Source of the DNA: JAHEAO01 sp942492375 | GTDB lineage: Bacteria > Pseudomonadota > Alphaproteobacteria > Rhodobacterales > Rhodobacteraceae | Assembly: GCA_942492375.1 (NCBI GenBank) | Contig: CALOEL010000005.1 | Location: 124,001 to 188,000, forward strand | Direction: 5' to 3' | Length of the DNA: 64,000 nt | Shown: positions 52,220 through 61,028 of the stretch, one piece after another | How the letters are laid out: every line of letters starts with the position of its first letter | How positions within the stretch are numbered: the first letter of the stretch is position 1 | Program-made: the position numbers and the translations under genes | The notes under the pieces: generated by a model | The model's input: only the letters and a program-made list of their open reading frames with translations | Told to the model about the DNA's origin: nothing | The model's database searches: none

Positions 52220-53134
52220 ATGCAGATCTATCTTCCCATCGCCGAAGTTTCGGTGAATGCCTTCCTGCTCCTTGGTCTGGGCGGGATCGTCGGCGTTCTC
52301 TCGGGAATGTTCGGGGTCGGCGGCGGCTTTCTGATGACGCCGCTGCTGTTCTTCATCGGCATCCCCCCCGCCGTCGCCGTCGCCACCGAAGCGAACCAGA
52401 TCGTCGCCTCGTCCTTCTCGGGCGTTCTGGCGCATTTCAAGCGAAAGACCGTCGACCTGCGAATGGGCCTGGTGCTGCTGATCGGCGGTCTTATCGGTGC
52501 AGCGCTGGGGGTGCAGGTCTTCAACATGCTCCGGGCGATCGGCCAGGTCGATCTGCTGGTCAAGCTCTGCTACGTCGTGTTCCTCGGCGTGATCGGCGGG
52601 CTGATGTTCTACGAAAGCCTGCGCGCGATCCTGCGGACCCGCAAATCCGGTGCAGCCGCCAAGCGGCGCAAGCACAACTGGATCCATGCGCTGCCCTTCA
52701 AGGTCAAGTTCCGCACCTCGGGGCTCTATATCTCGGTCATCCCGCCGATCCTGGTCGGCGTCGTCGTCGGCGTTCTGGCCGCGATCATGGGCGTTGGCGG
52801 TGGCTTCATCATGGTCCCGGCGATGATCTACCTTCTGGGGATGCCGACCAAGGTCGTGGTCGGCACGTCGCTGTTCCAGATCATTTTCGTCACCGCCTTC
52901 ACCACGCTGATGCACGCGACCACCAATTTCACGGTCGACATGATGCTGGCGGTGCTGCTGCTGGTGGGTGGTGTCGTCGGCGCCCAGATCGGGACCCAGA
53001 TCGGCGTGCGGATGAAAGCCGAACAGCTGCGCATTCTTCTGGCCATCATGGTGCTGGCGGTCTGCGGCAAGCTAGCGCTGGAACTGCTGCTGCAGCCGTC
53101 GGAACTCTACACGCTGGGGGACGTGCGGCATTGA
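52220..53134 (+). CDS. TauE/SafE-family sulfite/anion exporter
   Basis: A 304-aa permease with about 8 TM helices and the two internal repeats of the family: VGVLSGMFGVGGGFLMTPLLFF (about residues 24-45) and VGVLAAIMGVGGGFIMVPAMIYL (about 179-201). TauE/SafE proteins export sulfite, sulfoacetate or related anions; the substrate here is unknown. The next gene starts on the same A, consistent with a functional pair. Upstream TTGACA near 52157 could be a -35. Confidence 0.92.
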   Translation: MQIYLPIAEVSVNAFLLLGLGGIVGVLSGMFGVGGGFLMTPLLFFIGIPPAVAVATEANQIVASSFSGVLAHFKRKTVDLRMGLVLLIGGLIGAALGVQVFNMLRAIGQVDLLVKLCYVVFLGVIGGLMFYESLRAILRTRKSGAAAKRRKHNWIHALPFKVKFRTSGLYISVIPPILVGVVVGVLAAIMGVGGGFIMVPAMIYLLGMPTKVVVGTSLFQIIFVTAFTTLMHATTNFTVDMMLAVLLLVGGVVGAQIGTQIGVRMKAEQLRILLAIMVLAVCGKLALELLLQPSELYTLGDVRH

Positions 53135-53889
53135 TGCTTCGGGTCCTGATCCTGCTGCTTCTGGCCGCCCTGCCCGCCCGCGGCGAAGAGGTCGTGGCCG
53201 GCCTGTCGCAGAACCGCGTCGCGATCACCGCCAATTTCGACGGATCCGAGATCATCATCTTCGGCGCCGTGAAGCGTGAGGAACCGCCGCCTGGCACCGG
53301 CCCGCTGCAGGTCATCGTCACCGTGGCCGGCCCCTCGACGCCGATCATGGTGCGGCGCAAGGAAAAGCGCTACGGCATCTGGATCAACACCGATGCGGTC
53401 GAGGTCGACGCCGCGCCCAGCTTCTACGCCGTCGCCACCAGCGGTCCGCTGAACGAGATCCTCAAGAGCATCGAGGATCTGCGCTACAAGATCTCCGTGC
53501 CCCGCGCGATCCGCTCTGTCGGTGCGCCGATGACCGTGAAGAACTCGCGGTTGTTCACCGAAGCGCTGATCCGCATCCGCAGCCGGAAGGGGCTGTATCA
53601 ACTCGAAGAGGGTTCGGTGGAGGTCGATCAGGAAACCCTGTTCAACACCTCCATCGCCCTGCCTGCCAACCTGACTGAAGGCGCCTATACCGCCCGGATA
53701 TTTCTGTTGCGCGGCGGCAATGTGGTGGCGGCACACGAGGCCAAGATCGACGTGCAGAAGGTCGGGCTGGAACGCTGGCTGTTCAATCTGGCGCATGAAC
53801 TGCCGCTGGTCTACGGCGTCCTGTCGCTATTCATCGCGATCAGCGCCGGCTGGGGCGCGTCGGCCATTTTCCGCTATCTGCGCAGCTAG
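53134..53889 (+). CDS. TIGR02186 family membrane-anchored protein
   Basis: A 251-aa protein with a signal peptide (RVLILLLLAALPARGEE) and a C-terminal TM helix (LVYGVLSLFIAISAGWGASAIF) after a beta-rich periplasmic domain (SQNRVAITANFDGSEIIIFGAV). This matches TIGR02186, an alphaproteobacterial family of unknown function that usually sits next to a TauE/SafE exporter. Its start overlaps the exporter stop by 1 nt; a periplasmic accessory role is inferred. Confidence 0.9.
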   Translation: MLRVLILLLLAALPARGEEVVAGLSQNRVAITANFDGSEIIIFGAVKREEPPPGTGPLQVIVTVAGPSTPIMVRRKEKRYGIWINTDAVEVDAAPSFYAVATSGPLNEILKSIEDLRYKISVPRAIRSVGAPMTVKNSRLFTEALIRIRSRKGLYQLEEGSVEVDQETLFNTSIALPANLTEGAYTARIFLLRGGNVVAAHEAKIDVQKVGLERWLFNLAHELPLVYGVLSLFIAISAGWGASAIFRYLRS

Positions 53890-54623
53890 CCCCGCCCGGT
53901 ATAGGGCATGGTCGTCGCCATGATTGTCATGCTCTGGACATTGGCGGACAACGGCAGGCGCGCCATCTGCCAGACCGCATCCGCGACATGGTCGACCTCC
54001 ATCGTCGGTTCGGGCTTCATACTGCCATCCGCCTGCGGCACTCCATCGGCCATCCCCGCCGTCATCTCGGTCAGTGCGTTGCCGATGTCGATCTGGCCGC
54101 AGGCGATGTTGTAAGGCCGGCCGTCCAGCGAGATCGACTTGGTCAAGCCGGTCACGCCATGCTTGGTCGCGGTATAGGGCGACGATCCCCAGCGCGGCGC
54201 CGTAGCGGAAATCGACCCGTTGTTGATGATCCGTCCGCCCTGCGGATCCTGCCGCCGCATCTGGCGAAACGCCGCGCGGGCACAAAGAAACATGCCCGTC
54301 AGGTTCACCGCGACCACCGATGACCAGAGCTTCGGCTCGATCTCGTCGATGGTCTGCGCAGGGCAGAAACGGCCGGCATTGTTGAAGATCGCATCGAGCC
54401 GCTTCGCCTGCTTGATGAAGGCCGCGAACGCCCGGTCGACCGATCCGGCATCCGTCACATCCCCGGGCAGCGCGATCGCGTTCCGGTGGTCATGCGCCAT
54501 CTGCTTCAACGGCTCGGCCCGACGCGCCAGCAGGCCCACCGTCCAGCCTTCCTCCAGGAATTTCAGCGCCGTGGCTTTGCCGATCCCCGCGCTTGCGCCG
54601 GTGATGATGATCGTGCCTGTCAT
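53886..54623 (-). CDS. Short-chain dehydrogenase/reductase
   Basis: A 245-aa SDR. NAD(P)-binding TGASAGIGKATALKF (residues 8-22) and FNNAGRFCPAQ (NAG motif) are clear, the catalytic Ser lies in NNGSISATAPRWG, and the Tyr and Lys in SPYTATKHGVTG. ATG 54623 follows the helicase stop by 1 bp. The substrate is unknown. The 3' end overlaps the convergent TIGR02186 gene by 4 bp. Confidence 0.92.
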   Translation of the reverse strand: MTGTIIITGASAGIGKATALKFLEEGWTVGLLARRAEPLKQMAHDHRNAIALPGDVTDAGSVDRAFAAFIKQAKRLDAIFNNAGRFCPAQTIDEIEPKLWSSVVAVNLTGMFLCARAAFRQMRRQDPQGGRIINNGSISATAPRWGSSPYTATKHGVTGLTKSISLDGRPYNIACGQIDIGNALTEMTAGMADGVPQADGSMKPEPTMEVDHVADAVWQMARLPLSANVQSMTIMATTMPYTGRG

Positions 54624-54624
54624 G

Positions 54625-56160
54625 TCAGCCCTCCGGTTCGGGTTCCGCCGCCAGTTGAAACGAGGGCGGCGGCGCTTGCAAGTCCTCCACCGACAGCGGC
54701 GCGGTCGGCAGCGCCAGACGGTTCCGGACCACCCACAGCAGCCGCTCCTCGGCGCGGGTGATCGCGACATAGGCCAGCCGCTTCCACAGCGGAATCCCCG
54801 CCTCGACCCGTCCCGCGCGGGCGGCGGCGTAAAGGTCCGGCGCGAAGACCTGAACGTCGCGCCATTGGCTGCCCTGCGCCTTGTGGATCGTCACCGCCGC
54901 GCCATGCAGGAAGGTCGCGCCCATATGCGCGGCATAGGGGATGAACGGCTCGCCCTCGCCCGGCAGTTCGATCTTGATGATCGAGGCCGCGCCGACCTGC
55001 GGATCCTCCGCGCCGACGACATGCAGGCGGCTGAATCCCGGCTTGCTGCCCGGCCCCAGATAGATCACCTGCGCACCCTTGATCAGGCCCCGCGCCTCCA
55101 GGTCGATGCGCCGCTTGCGGTGTTTCAGCGGCAGTTCGATCCCGTCGCAGATTAGCGGCTCTCCGGGCAGCAACGCGTCCTCCGGTGCGTTGAAGGCCGA
55201 CCGGAAGGCCTGGATCAGCCGGACACGGGTGACGTTGCGCCAGACCAGCACCGGCGACCGCGCCATCAGGTCGGACTCCACCCGCTCGGCCATGACGACG
55301 CGAGGATCAGCGGCGGCGGCCTCCGCGATCATCCGCTCGAACGCCTCGAAGCCCAGCGTCTCGTCCGACAGCGCGTGGGCCAGGTCGAGGATCGGATTGT
55401 CCAGGTCCTGCCGGTGGATCCGGTGCAGCACCAGCTTGCGGCGGTCGGGCAGCGCATCGAACACCATCGTGCCCGACTGGTTCACCGGCGCCAGCTGCGC
55501 TGGATCGCCGAACAGCAGCAACGAGGGGAAAATCTCCTTCAGATCCTCGAACTGCCGGTCGTCGAGCATCGAGCTTTCGTCGACGAAACCGATATCCAGC
55601 GGCTCTTCCCGGCGCTTCCAGCCGGTGATGAAATCCGATCCCCGCAGCCCCGCCGTCGCCAGCGCGCCCGGGATCGACCGGTGAGTCTGGTAGAAGGCCA
55701 GCGCCCGGTCGAGCGCGGCATCCGTCAGCCCCTCGACGACCGGGCGTTCCGATCCGCCGGCCAGCCATTCGGCGACCTTCTCGTATTCCGGGTCATAGAC
55801 GGGGGTGTAGAGGATCCGGTGGATCGTGGTCGCCGGCACGCCCTGCATCCGAAGCACGCTCGCCGCCTTGTTCGTCGGCGCCAGGATCGCCAGCGTGCGC
55901 CGGTCCTTGCGCCGGCGGCTTTCGTAATCGCCCGAGATCACGTCGACCCCGGCCTCCTGCATCGCCTCGTAAAGCCGCGCCAGAAGCATGGTCTTGCCCG
56001 ACCCGGCCTTGCCCACCACCGCCAGAACGCTTTCCCGCGCCGGGGCGTCGGGTGTCGTTACGCATTCGTCAAGATCGACACCTGCCCCGCGCAGCATTTC
56101 CACCACGCGATCAAAGGCTTCCGCCTGATCTTCCGAGAACTGCACCAAGGCCACACCCAT
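54625..56160 (-). CDS. RecD-like ATP-dependent DNA helicase
   Basis: A 511-aa superfamily 1 helicase. Motif I is VVGKAGSGKTMLLARL (about residues 47-62), motif Ia ILAPTNKAASVLRMQG, motif II DIGFVDESSMLDDRQF, motif III LLLFGDPAQLAPVNQSG, and UvrD_C_2 motif VI YVAITRAEERLLWVVRN, preceded by AVTIHKAQGSQWRDVQVF. It lacks the RecD N-terminal domain. It may process replication intermediates or stalled forks. It precedes the SDR gene with a 1-bp gap. Confidence 0.93.
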   Translation of the reverse strand: MGVALVQFSEDQAEAFDRVVEMLRGAGVDLDECVTTPDAPARESVLAVVGKAGSGKTMLLARLYEAMQEAGVDVISGDYESRRRKDRRTLAILAPTNKAASVLRMQGVPATTIHRILYTPVYDPEYEKVAEWLAGGSERPVVEGLTDAALDRALAFYQTHRSIPGALATAGLRGSDFITGWKRREEPLDIGFVDESSMLDDRQFEDLKEIFPSLLLFGDPAQLAPVNQSGTMVFDALPDRRKLVLHRIHRQDLDNPILDLAHALSDETLGFEAFERMIAEAAAADPRVVMAERVESDLMARSPVLVWRNVTRVRLIQAFRSAFNAPEDALLPGEPLICDGIELPLKHRKRRIDLEARGLIKGAQVIYLGPGSKPGFSRLHVVGAEDPQVGAASIIKIELPGEGEPFIPYAAHMGATFLHGAAVTIHKAQGSQWRDVQVFAPDLYAAARAGRVEAGIPLWKRLAYVAITRAEERLLWVVRNRLALPTAPLSVEDLQAPPPSFQLAAEPEPEG

Positions 56161-56212
56161 GGCGGCGACCCTACAGCCGCGCCGCCATGGGAACCAGAGG
56201 CTTCAGCCCGCA

Positions 56213-56863
56213 TCAGGCGTAGAGTGGAACGGTTTCCTCGTCGCCGGCAACCAGATGCGGGGCGAGCGAGTCCCGCAGCCAGGTCCGCGACACGTCCCGC
56301 GTGACACCGACTCGCGCCAGGGTCGACGCCCAGGCTTCGGGGCGCATTTCCCAAAGGCCGACGCCGATCTTCTCGCGGCCTTCGCCATCGGTGCCGATCA
56401 CGTCGGGCTCCAACCCCATCAGGCGATAGATCCGCTCCATCCTCGGATCGAAGACGCCGACGAAATGCTTCAGGTGAAAATGCGCCATCACCTCGCCCGC
56501 GCCCAGCACCAGCGCCGCCGACACCCGCCGTTCCGCGCCCGGAGCCAGGCAGAACCGGGTGCATTCCCAGATCAGCGGACTTTCGATCCGCACGCCGCCC
56601 GTCAGATGTCCGAAATGGTCGTTGACCATGGCGGATCCGACTGTCGGCAGGAACCGCATCGAGCCGCCATGGCTGCCGTCGGGCCGCTGCCAGATTACGT
56701 AGAGCGGGTCCATCGCATCGTATTCATCGCGTTCTTCCCCCGCCTCGTCGACATGCACCGCCCAGCCCAGCCGGGACTTGAACTGGTCGGCCCGGTCGCG
56801 GAACATCGTGTCGCGCAGCAGCGGGAAGTTGTGCAGGTCGTGGCCGTAGATATATCGCAGCAT
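56213..56863 (-). CDS. luxI: Acyl-homoserine-lactone synthase (LuxI family)
   Basis: A 216-aa autoinducer synthase. All landmark residues of LuxI proteins are present: R24, F28, W34 in RADQFKSRLGWAV, acidic D46 and D49, R70 in GGSMRF, and E100 and R103 in SPLIWECTRF. The product would be an N-acyl-homoserine lactone whose chain length cannot be told. A luxR homologue lies directly upstream on the same strand with a 127-bp gap containing a GC palindrome. Confidence 0.94.
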   Translation of the reverse strand: MLRYIYGHDLHNFPLLRDTMFRDRADQFKSRLGWAVHVDEAGEERDEYDAMDPLYVIWQRPDGSHGGSMRFLPTVGSAMVNDHFGHLTGGVRIESPLIWECTRFCLAPGAERRVSAALVLGAGEVMAHFHLKHFVGVFDPRMERIYRLMGLEPDVIGTDGEGREKIGVGLWEMRPEAWASTLARVGVTRDVSRTWLRDSLAPHLVAGDEETVPLYA

Positions 56864-56963
56864 GGCTGTCCTCTCCGTCAGATCGAGGGAGAAGCTAGGC
56901 AGACATGGTTAACGAGCCATCCAGCCTGCGCGCGGTCATCTTTCTAGAATTTTACCGATCAGC

Positions 56964-56977
56964 GCGCGGTACCGCGC
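56964..56977. repeat. 14-bp palindrome GCGCGGTACCGCGC in luxR-luxI gap
   Basis: A perfect palindrome between the luxR stop and luxI start. On the minus strand TAAAAT and TCTAGA follow 9 and 16 nt later as possible -10 elements. It may be a lux-box-like operator or merely the luxR terminator stem, since it is more GC-rich than characterised lux boxes. Confidence 0.45.
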
Positions 56978-56990
56978 CATAGCGCAACAC

Positions 56991-57698
56991 TCAGACGACG
57001 ATGATTCCGCAACTGAGCGCGCGCGCCACGGCATGGGTGGTGTTGAGCGCCCCCAGCTTGTGGCGCGCGGTCTCGATATAGACACGCAGCGTGTGCTCCG
57101 AGATCTTCAGCTCATCCGCCGCCTGGGCGCGGCTAAAGCCCTTGGCGATATAGGTGATCGCGCTCAACTCGCGCGGGGACAGCGCCGGCATCGGCAAGGC
57201 GTCATCGCCAGCCTCGAATTCCAGTGCCCGCTTGTTGAACTCATGCGCCAGGATGATCAGGTCCCGGCCGTTCGTCGCGATGAACTCCTCCCAATCCTCA
57301 TCGGTCGTGGTGCTGTTGACCGTCAGCAAGGCAAACTGCCCATTGGGGCCGCGAAGCGGGATCGTGTAGCCCTGGTTGCCGACGCCATAGGACAGTGCGT
57401 CCTTGAGGAAAGCCTGAGCGGGACGGGAGGACCAGTCGAGCTGCTTCCAGTTGACCGGATGAAACCGCTGGAAACAGCCGAAAATGACCGGATCCATGCG
57501 CAGGTAGTCTTTTTCCAGGTACCGGTCTACCCAATCGGTGCTGTAGGTCCCGGCCCCGAACCGTTCGCCGACACTGTTGACCCAGTGATAGACCAGATGC
57601 TCGACCGCGTAATGGTCGCGCAGGTTTTCCGTGAGTGCCTGTAAATCGTCAAGCGCTTTCGCGCACTGCAGCCGTTCTGCAATTTCTTCCAGTGTCAC
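56991..57698 (-). CDS. luxR: LuxR-family quorum-sensing regulator
   Basis: A 235-aa protein from GTG 57698, or 246 aa from ATG 57731. The autoinducer-binding domain (about residues 20-160) contains VEHLVYHWVNSVGE, YSTDWVDRYLEKDYLRMDPVI and SYGVGNQGYTIPLRGPNG (conserved Trp, Tyr and Asp). The C-terminal GerE helix-turn-helix is LSPRELSAITYIAKGFSRAQ AADELKISEHTLRVYIETARHKL. The coding start lies inside a small upstream ORF, so translation is probably coupled. The downstream luxI indicates an AHL-responsive regulator. Confidence 0.92.
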   Translation of the reverse strand: MTLEEIAERLQCAKALDDLQALTENLRDHYAVEHLVYHWVNSVGERFGAGTYSTDWVDRYLEKDYLRMDPVIFGCFQRFHPVNWKQLDWSSRPAQAFLKDALSYGVGNQGYTIPLRGPNGQFALLTVNSTTTDEDWEEFIATNGRDLIILAHEFNKRALEFEAGDDALPMPALSPRELSAITYIAKGFSRAQAADELKISEHTLRVYIETARHKLGALNTTHAVARALSCGIIVV

Positions 57699-57864
57699 CG
57701 AGTTCCCACTTCGCCGTCTCCAGCGCTCCATCTACGTCCGACGCGATCTCTGCGGTGGCGACCAGCGTGGTCTCTTCCAGCTGATTTGCCAGCACGGACA
57801 ACCCATTCTTCCTGGCGTAGGTTTTCAGGTCCGCGAGAACGTCGATGATCCAGTCATTCGCCAT
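57649..57864 (-). CDS. Small conserved-looking ORF overlapping luxR start
   Basis: A 71-aa soluble, acidic helical protein: MANDWIIDVLADLKTYARKN, then NQLEETTLVATAEIASDVDG. The ATG at 57864 is preceded by GAAAGAGAG. It overlaps luxR by 50 nt in a different frame. I recall similar short ORFs before luxR in other Rhodobacterales, so I take it as real, but no function is known. It may mainly set luxR translation. Confidence 0.6.
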   Translation of the reverse strand: MANDWIIDVLADLKTYARKNGLSVLANQLEETTLVATAEIASDVDGALETAKWELGDTGRNCRTAAVRESA

Positions 57865-57890
57865 GGAAACTCTCTTTCTCATAGATTAAT

Positions 57891-57916
57891 ACAAGGTTAA
57901 CACAACCTTAACTTGT
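57891..57916 (-). promoter_or_regulatory. Operator-like inverted repeat before the quorum-sensing operon
   Basis: ACAAGGTTAA (57891-57900) and TTAACTTGT (57908-57916) form an imperfect inverted repeat around a 7-bp spacer. Within it lies AAGGTT-AACAC-AACCTT. On the minus strand TATACA overlaps its upstream end, so the repeat would lie from the -10 region into the leader. That placement suits a repressor or autoregulatory LuxR site; no binding is demonstrated. Confidence 0.5.
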
Positions 57917-58008
57917 ATAATCTTCAGCGGAATATTTTTCGTTATCCACTCACCAATTCTGGGGAGGATCAGTGCGTATTAGCCACGCTTCGTATCCACC
58001 TGAGAAAC

Positions 58009-58050
58009 AATAATAAAAAATTCCGCCGGATTGAGTCCAACCCGGCGGAA
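58009..58050 (-). terminator. Terminator of ccr
   Basis: TTCCGCCGG (58021-58029) pairs with CCGGCGGAA (58042-58050) around a 12-nt loop. On the minus strand a TTTTTTATTATTG tail follows. It lies 27 bp beyond the ccr stop. Confidence 0.9.
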
Positions 58051-58076
58051 TCAGCATGAGTCAGGCGGTGACGCTC

Positions 58077-59369
58077 TTAGCTGCCGGGACCCGCCTCCAG
58101 CACGTCCTCAAGGGTGCGCAACCCAGTTTTCGGCGCCTGAATCAGAACCGCCATGTTGCCGGGCTTGTGCTCGTTCCGGCGCATCTTCATATGCGCCTCG
58201 GGGATCTCGGCCCAGGGCAGGACCTCGGACAGGCAGGGATCCAGCCGACGCTCCAGCATCAGCTTGTTCGCCGCCGACGCCTGCTTGAGGTTGGCGAAAT
58301 GGCTGCCCTGCACGCGCTTCTGGTGCATCCAGAGATAGCGCACATCGAAAGTCAGGTTATAGCCCGTGGTGCCGGCGCAGATCACCACCATGCCGCCGCG
58401 CTTGACCACGAAGACCGAGACCGGGAACGTCGCCTCGCCGGGATGCTCGAACACCATGTCGACATTGTTGCCCTTGCCGGTGATATCCCAGATCGCCTTG
58501 CCGAATTTGCGCGCCTCGGTGAACCAGGTCTTGTATTCCGGCGTGTTGACCGTCGGCATCTGGCCCCAGCAGTTGAACTCCTTGCGGTTGATAACACCCT
58601 TGGCGCCCAGATCCATGACGAACTGGCGCTTGTCCTCGTCGCTGATGACCCCGATCGCATTGGCGCCGGCCGCGTTGATCAGCTGGATCGCGTAAGACCC
58701 CAGTCCACCCGAGGCGCCCCAGACCAGCACATTGTCGCCCGGCTTCAGGATATGCGGCCGGTGGCCGAACAGCATCCGGTAGGCGGTGGCCAGCGTCAGC
58801 GTGTAGCAGGCGCTTTCCTCCCAGGTCAGGTGCTTCGGGCGGTGCATCAGCTGCTGCGCCTGCACCCGCGTGAATTGCGCGAAGCTTCCGTCCGGCGTCT
58901 CGTAGCCCCAGATTCGCTGGGTGGGCGAGAACATCGGATCGCCGCCGTTGCACTCCTCGTCGTCGCCATCGTCCTGGTTGCAATGCACCACGACCTCGTC
59001 GCCGACCTTCCAGCGCTTGACCTTGTCACCCACCGCCCAGACGATGCCGGACGCGTCGGACCCGGCGATGTGGTACTCTGCCCCATGCCCGTCGAACGGC
59101 GAGATCGGGATGCCGAGCGCCGCCCAGACGCCGTTATAGTTGACCCCCGCGGCCATCACCAGAACCAGCACCTCGTTGCTGTCGATCTTCGGCGTTTCCA
59201 CGACCTCAAGCTGCATCGCCGTATCGGGCTCGCCATGCCGTTCGCGGCGGATCGCCCAGGCATGCATCTGCGTCGGAACATGGCCGAGCGGCGGCATCTC
59301 TCCCAGTTCGTAAAGATCCTTGATCGGCGCATCGTAGCTTGCAGGTGCCGAATTCGTGTCGAGTGCCAT
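58077..59369 (-). CDS. ccr: Crotonyl-CoA carboxylase/reductase
   Basis: A 430-aa medium-chain reductase that makes ethylmalonyl-CoA from crotonyl-CoA, CO2 and NADPH, the key step of the ethylmalonyl-CoA pathway for acetate and C2 assimilation. GVNYNGVWAALGIPISPFDGHG, HCNQDDGDDEECNGGDPMF, LVWGASGGLGSYAIQLINAAG (NADPH fold) and CLSEVLPWAEIPEAHMKM are characteristic of Ccr. ATG 59369, or the ATG one codon before, follows GGAGG. A strong terminator follows. The ecm gene lies further right on the opposite strand. Confidence 0.95.
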   Translation of the reverse strand: MALDTNSAPASYDAPIKDLYELGEMPPLGHVPTQMHAWAIRRERHGEPDTAMQLEVVETPKIDSNEVLVLVMAAGVNYNGVWAALGIPISPFDGHGAEYHIAGSDASGIVWAVGDKVKRWKVGDEVVVHCNQDDGDDEECNGGDPMFSPTQRIWGYETPDGSFAQFTRVQAQQLMHRPKHLTWEESACYTLTLATAYRMLFGHRPHILKPGDNVLVWGASGGLGSYAIQLINAAGANAIGVISDEDKRQFVMDLGAKGVINRKEFNCWGQMPTVNTPEYKTWFTEARKFGKAIWDITGKGNNVDMVFEHPGEATFPVSVFVVKRGGMVVICAGTTGYNLTFDVRYLWMHQKRVQGSHFANLKQASAANKLMLERRLDPCLSEVLPWAEIPEAHMKMRRNEHKPGNMAVLIQAPKTGLRTLEDVLEAGPGS

Positions 59370-59397
59370 CATTGCCTCCGAAACTCCTCTCTGCCGC

Positions 59398-59501
59398 AAC
59401 GCAGAATCGTGCGGCTTCCCGTTCTGAATAATCGCGACCGGGTAATTATGCAACCAGTTGGAAGGTCATTTTGTAATTTAATAACCGAGCAAACGCAGAA
59501 T
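59398..59501 (-). promoter_or_regulatory. ccr upstream region with repeated ATTCTGCGTT
   Basis: The 10-mer ATTCTGCGTT (minus strand) occurs at 59407-59398 and again at 59501-59492, with starts 94 bp apart. A CTGC-N6-GCAG motif overlaps the proximal copy. TTGCAT-N17-TATTCA lies between as a possible promoter. The repeats could be activator sites; this is a weak inference. Confidence 0.35.
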
Positions 59502-60881
59502 TCATGCTGCAAGGGCGCGGTCGAGATGCTCTATCGAAGCCGCATAGTAGCGCAAAAGTGGTGCTCCGTCCTCGGTAATGCACAGCAGGCCGTCCTGTTC
59601 CTCGATCAGCCGACGCATCAGCAGATGCGTGACGGCATTGCCGACCTCGGTCGTCAGGTCCTCGTCGAACAGATCGACATGCGCGCCGGCCTTCTTCAAC
59701 CGCGCAACAAGCGCCGTGGCATCGTCCAGCAGCCTTTCACGGTCGATCTTACCCCCGTTTCCAAGCAGACAGGTGGCAACCAGCGGGATGGGCAGGGCCG
59801 GCACGATCGCGCGGATCCGCTCGATCAGTTCCGCCGCGATGTCGCGCGTCGGATCGCCCTCGTGGTCGCGCGAATAGCGGGCCAGCGACAGCGGAGCGCC
59901 AAAGCTGACCGCGGCATATCCATACCGCACGAACCGGCCCGTCAGGCGCTGATAGATATGCTTGAAGAAATACCGCACCGCATCGCGCCACCGAAAGCGG
60001 AACCGCCGCTCGGTCGCCCCGGCCGCAGCCACCAGCACGCGGTCCTCCAGCACCCGGTCATAGTTCAGCGCCACCGGCACGAACACGACATCGCGGCTCT
60101 TTCCCGCTTCGTAATCGGCGACGATATAGCTCAGCAGGCCCAGCTTCGGCACCCCGACGCGGCCATCGAGGCTCAGCCCGCCCTCGGGAAACATCGCCTG
60201 CGCCACGCCATTGCGCGTGGCCATCTGCACGTAGCGCGCAAGCACCCGCCGATAGAGGTCGTTGCGCGATCTGCGCCGGATGAAATAGGCTCCCATCGAC
60301 CGGATCAGCCCCGACAGCGGCCAGACCCTCGCCCATTCCCCCACCGCATAGGACAAGGCCGAGCGTTCCGCCGCCAGCCACGTCACCAACACGTAATCCA
60401 TGTTGGAGCGGTGGTTGATGACGAAGATCACCGTCGCCTCCGACCCGATCGCCCGGATCGCCTCGTCGTCGAACTGGCCGATCCGGACCCGGTAGAAGGC
60501 TCGGCTGAACATCTTCGACGCCCGGATCGCAAAGCCGAAATACGCGGTCGCGCTGAACGAGGGCACGATCTCGCGCGCATAGCGCCGCGCCGCCTCGAAG
60601 GCGACATCCTCGCGCACGCCGGTCTCGGCGGCATGCTCGGCGACCGCCTCGATCACCACCGGATCGTAGATCAGCCGCTGGATCATGTCGTGGCGGCGCA
60701 AGAGCTTGAACGGCTCGATCGGTCGCTCCAGCCGTTCGTTCAGCTTCGCCACCACCCGCTCCATCCGTCTGCGGAAGAACCAGCGCACCGAGGGGAACAG
60801 GAAATGCGAAGCGAACGTGACCGCTGCAAAAAGCAGGACCAGCACCAGCAGCCAAAGCGGAATTTCAACCAGACGAGTCAT
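59502..60881 (-). CDS. PlsB-like glycerol-3-phosphate/lysophosphatidate acyltransferase
   Basis: A 459-aa membrane-associated acyltransferase with an N-terminal TM helix (LVEIPLWLLVLVLLFAAVTFA). The PlsC/PlsB motifs are block I VIFVINHRSNMDYVLV (His-x4-Asp, about residue 167), block II MGAYFIRRRSRND, block III QAMFPEGGLSLDGRVG and block IV FVPVALNYDRVLED. Length and C-terminal region match the shorter PlsB-like proteins. It acts in phospholipid synthesis, substrate unproven. No strong ribosome-binding site precedes 60881. It lies upstream of ccr on the same strand. Confidence 0.9.
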   Translation of the reverse strand: MTRLVEIPLWLLVLVLLFAAVTFASHFLFPSVRWFFRRRMERVVAKLNERLERPIEPFKLLRRHDMIQRLIYDPVVIEAVAEHAAETGVREDVAFEAARRYAREIVPSFSATAYFGFAIRASKMFSRAFYRVRIGQFDDEAIRAIGSEATVIFVINHRSNMDYVLVTWLAAERSALSYAVGEWARVWPLSGLIRSMGAYFIRRRSRNDLYRRVLARYVQMATRNGVAQAMFPEGGLSLDGRVGVPKLGLLSYIVADYEAGKSRDVVFVPVALNYDRVLEDRVLVAAAGATERRFRFRWRDAVRYFFKHIYQRLTGRFVRYGYAAVSFGAPLSLARYSRDHEGDPTRDIAAELIERIRAIVPALPIPLVATCLLGNGGKIDRERLLDDATALVARLKKAGAHVDLFDEDLTTEVGNAVTHLLMRRLIEEQDGLLCITEDGAPLLRYYAASIEHLDRALAA

Positions 60882-61028
60882 CGCGAGAGACTTGCAGCAA
60901 ATCTGCCGTGCGTAAATCGTCAATGCATCTGCAGTTTCCGCCAGTGGCACCGAACGCGGGCCGCCCTATCATTAGGAAACAGCCGTCCGATCACGGGTGA
61001 GCTGACAAAAAATATGGAGGTATCCCAC

